Positions 1-7,101 of a stretch of 61,322 bases of DNA are shown here, piece after piece; the stretch's first letter is position 1, and each line of letters starts with the position of its first letter. Position numbers and translations under genes: made by a program. Location: assembly GCA_000634415.1 (NCBI GenBank), contig JFNH01000168.1, positions 1 through 61,322 of the forward strand. Reading direction: 5' to 3'. The notes below the pieces were generated by a model. The model worked only from the letters and a program-made list of their open reading frames with translations. It had not been told where the DNA came from and searched no databases. This DNA is from Prochlorococcus sp. scB245a_519A13 (lineage in GTDB: Bacteria > Cyanobacteriota > Cyanobacteriia > PCC-6307 > Cyanobiaceae).

Positions 1-174
1 AGGCGAGGCAACCCAGATCCCTCCCTGTTTATCATTCTGGGATAGGAAATCTTTTTGAATAACTTCTAAAGAAGCCCACCACATTCTTCTGGATGTATCA
101 TCATCCACATATATGGTTTGAACTCCTTTAATTAAAAGCTCTTGAATTTTTTTTATAGTTATTTGTGATTTCAT
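1..174 (-). CDS. Partial gene, N-terminal 58 residues, function not recognised
   Basis: The start codon ATG lies at 174-172 and the gene runs off the left edge. Its first base is shared with the TGA stop of rodA (TGATG on the minus strand), so translation is probably coupled to rodA. The visible part begins MKSQITIKKIQELLIKG, continues with an acidic VDDDTSRRMWW stretch and ends IWVASP, with no signal peptide or membrane segment. A sensory histidine kinase with an N-terminal sensor domain is one possibility from a general impression of picocyanobacterial proteins, but no kinase motif is inside the window. Confidence 0.7.
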   Translation of the reverse strand, partial: MKSQITIKKIQELLIKGVQTIYVDDDTSRRMWWASLEVIQKDFLSQNDKQGGIWVASP

Positions 175-1442
175 CAACTTCTTAGTGATCTTGAACGTTT
201 CAATATAGATAAAACAAAGCCAATAGAAATAAAATTAGTCACCAATGACGTTCGGCCATAGCTCATAAAAGGAAGGGGAATTCCAGTAACAGGTCCTAAT
301 CCAATAGTCATAAATAAATTAATAATTATTTGGAATAAAAAAATTGAGGCTATTCCAATAACAATCAGAGATTCAAAGTTAGTCCTAGCAATTGTTGCAG
401 TATTAATAAGTTTTTTAATCAAAAAAAAGAACGAAAATAAAACTATTATGCAACCCACAAAACCTAATTCTTCCCCTAAAGCACTGAATATAAAATCAGT
501 ATGTTGTTCTGGTATAAATTGCAAATTAGTTAGATTACCTCGTAGTAAACCAGTCCCAAATAATCCTCCAGAACCAATTGCAATTTGACTCTGTATCAAA
601 TGATATCCACCACCCAAAGGATCTCTATTTGGATCTAAAAATAAAACTAATCTATCTTTTTGATATTCTTTTAAGCCATATTGCCACAAAATTGGTGTCA
701 ATTTTGCCACTAATAAATGGAAAGAAATAGCGATAGCAGAAAAAATAATTTTCTTTCTCGAAGATTTATAAGCAAGATATCCTATAAATGGAATCCAGAA
801 AATAAGAAGAGTTGATAGGGTCAAATATATTATAGAGGTGATAAGACAAAATACTAATATCAAAATCCACTCCAAGGGCATTTGCGACCAATAGAGCATA
901 ACACCTGTCAAAACAAGTAAAACTAAAGATGTACCTAAATCCGGCTGAAAGAAAACTAATAACCAAGGAATAACTACTACTAATAAAGGCAACACTAAAT
1001 CTCTTATTGTTAAAATATTTTTTTTGTCAAGTACTAAAGCAAGAGTAAATACAGTACTTAATTTAGCTACTTCTGAAGGCTGAAAAGAAAAGATGCCCAA
1101 GTTTAACCATCTTTGAGCTCCAGAAACTGATATCCCAAAAAAATAAATTAGTACTAAGGATATTAAAGTACACAAATAAAATGGGACCAAATAATTTCTA
1201 AATCTCTCTAACGGTATATAAGAAATAAAAAATGCTAAAAAATAACCTAAAAAACCAGTTAGGATATGACCTAAATAGTTCGATACTAAAAGATCGCCCT
1301 GAATACTTTTTATTAATAAACCCGAAATAATGACTAAAAACAGAGGAATTATAAGTAGTGGAGAAAATAAAAAACCTCTATTAAAGTTGTCTTTTTTTTG
1401 AAAAAATCCTCTGTTATTTAATAAAGAAATTCTCTTAAACAT
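174..1442 (-). CDS. rodA: Rod shape-determining protein RodA (SEDS peptidoglycan polymerase)
   Basis: SEDS-family polytopic membrane protein of 422 residues, expected to polymerise glycan strands for lateral wall growth together with a class B PBP. About ten hydrophobic segments are visible. Family motifs occur in order: GAQRWLNLG (about residue 109), FQPSEVAKL (121), FQPDLGTSL (166), IPEQHTDFIFSALGEELG (311) and a C-terminal PLPFMSYGRTSL. The start is taken as ATG 1442-1440; a TTG one codon upstream is possible but less likely. It follows mrp by 3 nt and overlaps the next gene by one base, so the three probably form one transcript. RodA is preferred over FtsW because mreBCD is also in the window and the length and motifs fit. 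Confidence 0.92.
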   Translation of the reverse strand: MFKRISLLNNRGFFQKKDNFNRGFLFSPLLIIPLFLVIISGLLIKSIQGDLLVSNYLGHILTGFLGYFLAFFISYIPLERFRNYLVPFYLCTLISLVLIYFFGISVSGAQRWLNLGIFSFQPSEVAKLSTVFTLALVLDKKNILTIRDLVLPLLVVVIPWLLVFFQPDLGTSLVLLVLTGVMLYWSQMPLEWILILVFCLITSIIYLTLSTLLIFWIPFIGYLAYKSSRKKIIFSAIAISFHLLVAKLTPILWQYGLKEYQKDRLVLFLDPNRDPLGGGYHLIQSQIAIGSGGLFGTGLLRGNLTNLQFIPEQHTDFIFSALGEELGFVGCIIVLFSFFFLIKKLINTATIARTNFESLIVIGIASIFLFQIIINLFMTIGLGPVTGIPLPFMSYGRTSLVTNFISIGFVLSILKRSRSLRS

Positions 1443-1445
1443 CAA

Positions 1446-2516
1446 TTAATTATTAACAAATTGATTCTTAATTAATTGAGCTAAATTACCAAAAACAACA
1501 GAACTTTCTTTATTGGGCTGGCTCACTGAGATTGGTACACCTTTATTACTATCATCAACGAGAGGGATTTCAATAGGAATTTGAGCTAATAATGGTAAGT
1601 CATTTTCTTTAGCTAATGTTTGTCCACCACCTTTACCAAAAATTTCATATTTTTTACCTGGCATATCTGGCGGAATAAATACTGACATATTTTCTACAAT
1701 CCCCAGTAAAGGTACTCCGAGTTGTTTAAACATTGCTAATCCCCTCCTTGCATCTTGCAAAGATACTTGTTGAGGAGTAGTAACAACTATAGCTCCAGAA
1801 ATAGGCACAGATTGAGAAAGGGATATTTGAGCGTCTCCCGTTCCTGGAGGCAAATCAATAACCAAAAAATCAAGATTATTCCATTCAACTTGGTACAAAA
1901 ATTGTCGGATAATACTATTAAGCATTGGTCCTCTCCATATAACTGGCTGACCTTCTTCAATGAGAAAACCCATTGATACCAATGAAATTCCATATTTATG
2001 TATTGGTATTAACCTTTGATCACTGCCACTGCCTTCCGTAACCTTTGGATTCTGTTCGGCAACCCCCATCATTGAGGGAGTATTAGGTCCATATATATCC
2101 GCATCCAGCAAACCAGTTTTTAAACCTAATTTAGCTAAAGAACAAGCGAGATTAACTGCAATGGTACTTTTCCCAACTCCACCTTTACCACTGCTAACAG
2201 CTATGATATGTCGAATTCCATCAATCTTCTGCAATTCAGGAGCATTACTTTGATTTTGAGATTCTGTTTTGGAAGGATTATTATCTATCTCAATTTGAAC
2301 ATCATCAATATCTTCAAAATCCAGTAGTACTTTTCTAACCTCTTGTACAATTCTATCTCTCTGAGAATTTGCAAACGAGGGTAATGATAATGTTACGATT
2401 ACTCTCGGTATAGTTACTCTTACATTTTTAATCCAAGCTAATTCAATTACATTTTTCTGTGATCCAGCATCTAGAACTTTTTGTAAAGCAAAATTCGCCT
2501 CTTCTATTGTGGTCAT
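1446..2516 (-). CDS. mrp: Mrp/ApbC-type P-loop ATPase, iron-sulfur carrier family
   Basis: Predicted cytosolic ATPase of 356 residues in the Mrp/NBP35 family, which assembles or delivers Fe-S clusters. Residues 1-80 look like the MIP18/DUF59 domain, followed by a linker and the MinD-like ATPase with the deviant Walker A SGKGGVGKST near residue 109 and a DLPPGTGDAQ switch. The region where many relatives carry a CxxC pair reads ENMSVFIPPDMPGKKYEIFG here, without cysteine, and only one Cys (in ACSLAKL) is visible in the protein. Cluster binding in the usual way is therefore uncertain, while the nucleotide-binding fold is clear. ATG start at 2516-2514. It is divergent from hemF across 158 nt. 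Confidence 0.93.
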   Translation of the reverse strand: MTTIEEANFALQKVLDAGSQKNVIELAWIKNVRVTIPRVIVTLSLPSFANSQRDRIVQEVRKVLLDFEDIDDVQIEIDNNPSKTESQNQSNAPELQKIDGIRHIIAVSSGKGGVGKSTIAVNLACSLAKLGLKTGLLDADIYGPNTPSMMGVAEQNPKVTEGSGSDQRLIPIHKYGISLVSMGFLIEEGQPVIWRGPMLNSIIRQFLYQVEWNNLDFLVIDLPPGTGDAQISLSQSVPISGAIVVTTPQQVSLQDARRGLAMFKQLGVPLLGIVENMSVFIPPDMPGKKYEIFGKGGGQTLAKENDLPLLAQIPIEIPLVDDSNKGVPISVSQPNKESSVVFGNLAQLIKNQFVNN

Positions 2517-2674
2517 TAAATTTTTAAATATTTTGACAAGGTAGTCGACTGTTTAAAAGATTAAGAACTATGTCGAACTATCAAATAATAGGCAATAAGG
2601 ACCCCCTAAGAGAAATTATAAAGAGAAACTTATAATTAACCAAAAAAATTTTTTCTTCAAGATTTACTAAATAC

Positions 2675-3702
2675 ATGTTGAAAGAGCCCCCAAAAAACTC
2701 GAGAGAAAAAACCAAAAATCTCTTATTAACTCTACAAGACAAAATTTGTTCAGGACTTGAAAATGTAGATGGCAAAGGAAAATTTACAGAAGAATCCTGG
2801 CTAAGAGACGAAGGTGGCGGTGGAAGATCAAGAGTGTTGAAAAATGGTTCTATTTTTGAGCAAGCAGGCGTAAATTTCTCAGAAGTACAGGGAAAAGAAT
2901 TACCTCAGTCTATAATCTCTCAAAGGCCCGAAGCAAAAGGTCATGAATGGTTTGCTACGGGAACTTCTATGGTGTTGCATCCTAAGAATCCTTATATTCC
3001 TACAGTCCATCTGAATTATCGATATTTCGAAGCTGGTCCTGTTTGGTGGTTTGGAGGAGGTGCAGACTTAACCGCTTTTATCCTTATCTTTCTGATGTGA
3101 GAAATTTTCATAACGAGCATAAAAAAGCTTGCGAGAAAGTTGATAAAGATTTGCATAAAGTTTTCAAACCATGGTGTGATGAATATTTCTTTTTGAAGCA
3201 TAGAAATGAATCTAGAGGCATAGGAGGTATTTTTTATGATTATCAAGATGGTTCAGGCAACATTTATAGAGGAAATAATCAAAATGGAGAGGCATCAAAA
3301 GCTTCGCAAAGTATTAGCAAATCTAATTTAAATTGGGATAATCTATTTGCTTTAGCAGAAAACTGTGGGCAGGCATTCCTACCTTCATATTTGCCCATTA
3401 TTGAAAACAGAGCTTCTCAAACATATTCATCGAAGGAAAGAGAATTCCAGCTATATCGAAGAGGTAGATATGTCGAATTCAATTTAGTTTGGGATAGAGG
3501 GACGATTTTTGGACTACAAACAAATGGGAGGACTGAATCTATATTAATGTCATTACCTCCTTTAGCTAGATGGGAATATGGATATAAAGCTAAAAAGGGT
3601 TCTCGGGAGGAATTTCTCACATCAATTTTCACAAAACCTCAAGATTGGATAAATGATAAAGAGTTAGAGAAATTCTGTGTAGAGAATAATATTTTTGATT
3701 AA
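2675..3702 (+). pseudogene. hemF: Oxygen-dependent coproporphyrinogen III oxidase, broken by a one-base frameshift
   Basis: HemF converts coproporphyrinogen III to protoporphyrinogen IX with O2 on the heme and chlorophyll pathway. The first part (2675 to about 3079) encodes the N-terminus through [30 protein letters not shown]-like family sequence and GGGADLT, then hits TGA at 3098-3100. The rest continues in the next frame with [15 protein letters not shown] through to FCVENNIFD and stop at 3702. Adding one T to the T run at 3076-3079 restores a 342-residue protein, a normal HemF length. The residue after ADLT reads Ala where the family has Pro. Everything else looks intact, so this is either a sequencing or assembly error or a very recent mutation. 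Confidence 0.88.
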
Positions 3703-3730
3703 AAATTATCTAATAAAATTTTAAAGTATC

Positions 3731-4289
3731 CTAAATAGGTGTTTTAAATAAAGAACCGTCACTTTTCAATTGAAGTTTTTCTCCAAGTTCATTTTCTAAA
3801 GAGATTAATTCATCCCTATGGGCTCTTAATCTCATGAAAGTTGTATCATTTTCATTTTCGTTAATCAATCGTAATTCAAATTTCTCCTCTCTTGCTGATT
3901 TCTTAAAATATACGATGCCTGACAAAGGACCACCAACTAGTCCTAAAAGAATAGGCCACCAACCTAATTCAGGATATATTTGAATAATCACTAATCCCAA
4001 AGCACAAGAACCAAAACCGCCAAGAAAACCTAAAAAAAATTGCTAAAAATTTACTAGAAACAACTTGTCCCTTAAATATTAAAATTCTTTGTTCAAAATC
4101 TCCTCCCGTTTGCTTCCAGCCCCTCAAATTAAGCCATTGACATAAATCATTCAAAACCTTAACTGGCTGTTGAGAAGATGAAATCTCAACGATGGTTGTT
4201 CTATCTTTACTAGAAGCCCTTAGAAAGAAGAATAATCCTATGGCCAAAAGAATTGTCAGTAATAATGTTGAATTTAAGGAATAGGACAT
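3731..4289 (-). pseudogene. Cofactor assembly of complex C subunit B-like protein (CCB2/CCB4 type), frameshifted
   Basis: Two overlapping reading frames join into one membrane protein. The upstream frame (4289 to about 4040) gives a first membrane helix (TLLLTILLAIGLFFFLRAS), a soluble stretch with LNLRGWKQTGGDFEQRILIF, then SKFLAIF. The downstream frame carries LGLVIIQIYPELGWWPILLG, a GGPLSGIVYF membrane segment and a charged tail ending SLFKTPI. Removing one A from the 8-A run at 4032-4039 (plus strand) fuses them into about 185 residues with FLGFLGGFGSCALG at the join. The match to cyanobacterial CCB2/CCB4-type proteins, which help attach heme ci to cytochrome b6, is from memory of the family and less certain than the frameshift itself. 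Confidence 0.7.
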
Positions 4290-4454
4290 TAAATAAATTT
4301 TTTCTAATAACTCGAGAATAAAAATTAAAATTACATAATATTATAATTTTTGAGATTTATTCTGTAAAATAATCTTATTGGATAAAAATTCTAAATTAAA
4401 TAAAATCTTAAATAATTTTCTAAGATCTTAAATTACTTTAAGCACTAATTAAAA

Positions 4455-5090
4455 ATGACTATTGAAAATAAAAATATTGATCTACTTTATAGCGATTTAA
4501 CAGCAGATTTATTCAATCTTTATAAAAACTCATCCTACCTAGCTATTGACACTGAAGCAATGGGATTAATTCATGGAAGAGATAGACTTTGTTTAGTACA
4601 AATATGTAATGAATTTGGTAAAACATCCTGTATAAAAATCGAACTTAATACCTCTTCTTCACCTCATTTAAAAACACTTCTTGAAGATGAAAAAATTACT
4701 AAAATATTTCACTATGCAAGATTTGATGTTGCAGCTCTAAAATGCAATCTTGAAATTAATACAAAAAATATTTTTTGTACTAAAATTGCCAGTAAATTGG
4801 CAAGAACTTATACAAATAAACACGGTTTAAAAGATTTAATCAATGAATTATTAGGCATAGAACTGGACAAAAGCTCGCAAAGTAGTGATTGGGGTAGCAA
4901 CGATGATTTAACAAAAGATCAATTAGAGTATGCAGCAAATGATGTTAGATATTTAATCGAAGCAATGCATAAATTAAAAGTTATCTTAGAGAGAGAGAAT
5001 AGATATGAATTAGCTCAAAAGTGTTTCGAAACAGTTTCTGTACATGCTGATTTAGACATACTAAAATTTTCAAATATATTTGAACATTAA
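4455..5090 (+). CDS. rnd: Ribonuclease D-type 3'-5' exoribonuclease
   Basis: DEDDy exonuclease of 211 residues, expected to trim 3' ends of tRNA precursors or other small RNAs using two metal ions. Catalytic residues are visible: D32 and E34 in AIDTEAMG, D91 in HYARFDVAAL, and Y159 with D163 in YAANDVRYL. It stops after the exonuclease domain; the C-terminal HRDC domains of E. coli RNase D are absent, as is common in short cyanobacterial versions. The gene starts at ATG 4455 after a 165-nt AT-rich gap and ends 3 nt from the convergent gene on the other strand. Confidence 0.92.
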   Translation: MTIENKNIDLLYSDLTADLFNLYKNSSYLAIDTEAMGLIHGRDRLCLVQICNEFGKTSCIKIELNTSSSPHLKTLLEDEKITKIFHYARFDVAALKCNLEINTKNIFCTKIASKLARTYTNKHGLKDLINELLGIELDKSSQSSDWGSNDDLTKDQLEYAANDVRYLIEAMHKLKVILERENRYELAQKCFETVSVHADLDILKFSNIFEH

Positions 5091-5093
5091 GAA

Positions 5094-5360
5094 TCAATCT
5101 TCAGTTAAAAAATTATCTTCACCATCAAGAGTTTCCATAAGCTTATCAAGTATTCTTGAAGAACTTAATTTATTTCCATCATTTTTTTCACAAATTTTTA
5201 AGACATTTTGAGCAACTTGTATTTTTTCTTGAATAGTTTTCGAGCCTTCTTTTGCAATTTGAATTTCAACTTTCTTCTTAGCAGAAGATAAACTTATGCT
5301 CATATGTTTTGCAATCTCTGCACAAATTTTTAGATATTGCCGATCATTTATTGGATACAT
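5094..5360 (-). CDS. Small conserved-looking protein of unknown function
   Basis: A protein of 88 residues, hydrophilic and mostly helical in character (MYPINDRQYLKICAEIAKHMSISLS...), with an acidic C-terminus ending LDGEDNFLTED. No signal peptide, membrane helix or metal motif is visible. ATG start at 5360-5358. It is convergent with rnd and lies just downstream of the LpxB-like gene on the same strand, 35 nt away. I do not recognise a family. It is kept as a gene because it fills the space cleanly and has normal composition for the window. Confidence 0.65.
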   Translation of the reverse strand: MYPINDRQYLKICAEIAKHMSISLSSAKKKVEIQIAKEGSKTIQEKIQVAQNVLKICEKNDGNKLSSSRILDKLMETLDGEDNFLTED

Positions 5361-5395
5361 AAAAGAATTAAAAATTAATATGCTATTGCCATTTA

Positions 5396-6625
5396 CTAAG
5401 ATAACAAATGAAGGTTAATGGCATCTACGATTTTCTTACTTGCTCCAGATTCCCCCATTCTTTTTTTTCCAATTTTTGCTTGTTCTAATCTATCAACTTT
5501 TCTTTTCAAAAGTAAACTTAAACGTTTTAAAAGAATTTTTCTGTTTTTGCAGACTAAAACACTACCTCCCAATAATCTTGATTGCCTTTTTGCAAATGAT
5601 TTTGTAAATTGTGGTCCATGTCCCGGTAGAGAAAGAGATGGAATTCCAAGGCCAGCAATTTGCTCTGTAGCAGTTCCTGCATTAGACAAACCAACTTCTG
5701 CCATATTGGCCCATGCATTGAATTTACCTTTTCCAATCACTACATATTGATTTTTCTTTTTCCATACTGAATCTTCATCAATTAGAAATTTAACTTTACT
5801 CTGTTTTATAAAACCATATTTATTTAAATAACTGTGAATTTGAATCACATTCGCATTAATGCTCAAAGGCAAAAGTATTATCAAATTCTTTGATAAATCA
5901 AAATCTTGCAGACAAGCAAGAAAATTATTAAGATTTTTTAGAGCCTCAGGGTATCTACTTCCAACTAATAAAATAATTCTTTTAAAAGAAATAATATTTG
6001 ATATCTTCTCGTTTGTTGGATTTACAAAATCCATCATTGGATTACCAAAGTATTTTGCGTAAATATTTTTTCTATTCAAATTATTAGCTGTAATTGCATC
6101 TCTCATAATTAAATTTTTACATCTTGGAGATTTCATTAAAAACATTTCCCATGGATCCCATTCAGAACCTTTGAACTTATGATAAAAATCGCTTAAATCC
6201 CAACCTGGCCCACTACTCCAAGTAAAATCACTTTTTGGAGTTCCAATGAAACTAAATTCGCATTCTGAACTCCAAGCGAAAAGTAATGGCAAGAAATCTC
6301 CTACAGCGATAATTTTGCAGTTATGTTTTGACTTTTGTTTTACAAGTAGATAATTTCTTAAATTATCGATTAAAAAACCTGCAAACAAATCAAGCACAAA
6401 TCCCTTCAGACTTTGATTACTAAAACCTCCACTAGGCAGATCTTTTAAATGTCCTATTTTACGAAAATTCTTTGATTTTATGGAATTAAATACATCTCCA
6501 TTTCCTACTAACGGCAAAACTTCAATATTTTTATTTTTTATTTCTTTTAGTAATCTTTTTATTATTTCCGATGCTATTACATCTTCTCCATGACCATTGC
6601 ATATAAATAATAGAGAATGAGACAC
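5396..6625 (-). CDS. Lipid-A-disaccharide synthase-related protein (LpxB-like)
   Basis: About 409 residues resembling the cyanobacterial family annotated as lipid-A-disaccharide synthase related. It begins SHSLLFICNGHGEDVIASEI, includes VAVGDFLPLLFAW-type and FIGTPKSDFTWSSG segments, and has a C-terminal half with GNPMMDF, LLVGSRYPEAL and a nucleotide-sugar-binding style AEVGLSNAGTATEQIAGLGIPSLSLPGHGPQF stretch. The acceptor substrate is unknown. The open frame extends to 6814, but that part is the antisense of tRNA-Cys, so the start is placed after the tRNA. GTG at 6625-6623 is the best start, immediately before the conserved SHSLLFICNGHG. Confidence 0.8.
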   Translation of the reverse strand: MSHSLLFICNGHGEDVIASEIIKRLLKEIKNKNIEVLPLVGNGDVFNSIKSKNFRKIGHLKDLPSGGFSNQSLKGFVLDLFAGFLIDNLRNYLLVKQKSKHNCKIIAVGDFLPLLFAWSSECEFSFIGTPKSDFTWSSGPGWDLSDFYHKFKGSEWDPWEMFLMKSPRCKNLIMRDAITANNLNRKNIYAKYFGNPMMDFVNPTNEKISNIISFKRIILLVGSRYPEALKNLNNFLACLQDFDLSKNLIILLPLSINANVIQIHSYLNKYGFIKQSKVKFLIDEDSVWKKKNQYVVIGKGKFNAWANMAEVGLSNAGTATEQIAGLGIPSLSLPGHGPQFTKSFAKRQSRLLGGSVLVCKNRKILLKRLSLLLKRKVDRLEQAKIGKKRMGESGASKKIVDAINLHLLS

Positions 6626-6667
6626 CTTACTGTTAAGATCATAAAAAGGCTCAATAGAATCTTTTTC

Positions 6668-6738
6668 GGCGGCATGGCCAAGTGGTAAGGCAGAGGATTG
6701 CAAATCCTTTATCCCCAGTTCGAATCTGGGTGCCGCCT
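6668..6738 (+). tRNA. tRNA-Cys (GCA)
   Basis: Cloverleaf with acceptor stem GGCGGCA (6668-6674) pairing with TGCCGCC (6731-6737) and discriminator T at 6738. The anticodon loop TTGCAAA carries GCA at 6700-6702, specific for cysteine. The T arm is CCCAG-TTCGAAT-CTGGG. CCA is not encoded. The last 26 bases of this gene are repeated at 8663-8688, marking it as the integration target of the downstream element. Confidence 0.97.
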
Positions 6739-6739
6739 T
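6713..6739 (+). repeat. Left attachment-site repeat in the tRNA-Cys 3' end
   Basis: This 27-bp stretch covers the T arm and 3' acceptor strand of tRNA-Cys plus one base. It matches 8663-8689 at 26 of 27 positions; the only difference is G at 6718 versus A at 8668, leaving 21 identical bases in a row (6719-6739). The copies are exactly 1950 bp apart. A direct repeat of a tRNA 3' end flanking DNA is the classic footprint of site-specific integration by a tyrosine recombinase. Since this copy completes an intact tRNA, it is the tRNA-proximal end. Confidence 0.88.
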
Positions 6740-6826
6740 CTTTAAATTAGTAAATAATTTCGCTGAAAAGCGTTCCAAACACAAGAGATTATTGTAGCGA
6801 TTATTAATACTCAAGACGTTTAGAAA

Positions 6827-6847
6827 TGGGCGGTTAGTGGGCGGTTA
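6827..6847 (+). repeat. Left pair of TGGGCGGTTA direct repeats (putative recombinase arm sites)
   Basis: Two exact copies of TGGGCGGTTA occupy 6827-6836 and 6838-6847, starting 11 bp apart, about one helical turn. They lie 87 bp inside the left att repeat. The same tandem pair with the same spacing recurs at 8586-8606. These GC-rich 10-mers stand out in very AT-rich DNA. The paired, evenly phased layout near att sites suggests protein binding, most simply integrase arm-type sites. Confidence 0.8.
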
Positions 6848-6852
6848 ATTTG

Positions 6853-6867
6853 CTGATAAATTATCAG
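6853..6867. promoter_or_regulatory. Perfect 15-bp palindrome next to the left arm sites
   Basis: CTGATAA-A-TTATCAG is a perfect inverted repeat of 7-bp arms around one base, beginning 5 bp after the left TGGGCGGTTA pair. A second inverted repeat, AGGTT/AACCT with a 7-nt loop, follows at 6866-6882. It could be an operator for a regulator or excisionase-like protein, or a small RNA hairpin. No matching palindrome was found at the right end. Confidence 0.4.
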
Positions 6868-6898
6868 GTTTTTTTTGAACCTAGTTTTATTATCTCAT

Positions 6899-6908
6899 TT
6901 ACCGCCCA
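6899..6908 (-). repeat. Inverted arm-site copy at the left end (one mismatch)
   Basis: TTACCGCCCA on the plus strand is the reverse complement of TGGGCGGTAA, matching the repeat TGGGCGGTTA at 9 of 10 positions. It lies 51 bp inside the left tandem pair and faces it, mirroring the inverted copy at 8518-8527 at the other end of the element. Confidence 0.65.
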
Positions 6909-7044
6909 TAGGGAAAGTTTTCTCAATTTTTCCTTAAATCAATATTTGTCTGAAACTTTGAAACATTTGATCTGGATCATCATTTTTAATATTCAATGAT
7001 AATTTATAACCGATGCAAAATCGTAAAAACAAATTATTCTTTTA

Positions 7045-7074
7045 TTGGAAAAATCATTAAAGGTAAAATATAAT
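7045..7074 (+). promoter_or_regulatory. Candidate sigma-70-type promoter for the element cargo gene
   Basis: TTGGAA at 7045-7050 and TATAAT at 7069-7074 are separated by 18 bp and lie 27 nt upstream of the cargo ATG at 7102. This would give a leader of about 20 nt. In DNA this AT-rich a TATAAT match can occur by chance, so support is moderate. It would let the cargo be expressed from within the element. Confidence 0.45.
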
Positions 7075-7101
7075 TAATTTTTAACAATTTAAAAGTTAAA
7101 T

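Noticed and set aside
3060-3100. Programmed ribosomal frameshift in hemF
   Set aside because: The T run is short, there is no typical slippery heptamer with a downstream structure, and HemF is not known to use frameshifting; an error or mutation is simpler.
6626-6814. N-terminal extension of the LpxB-like reading frame up to 6814
   Set aside because: It is the antisense translation of tRNA-Cys and its flank; the family sequence begins at SHSLLFICNGHGED near 6625.
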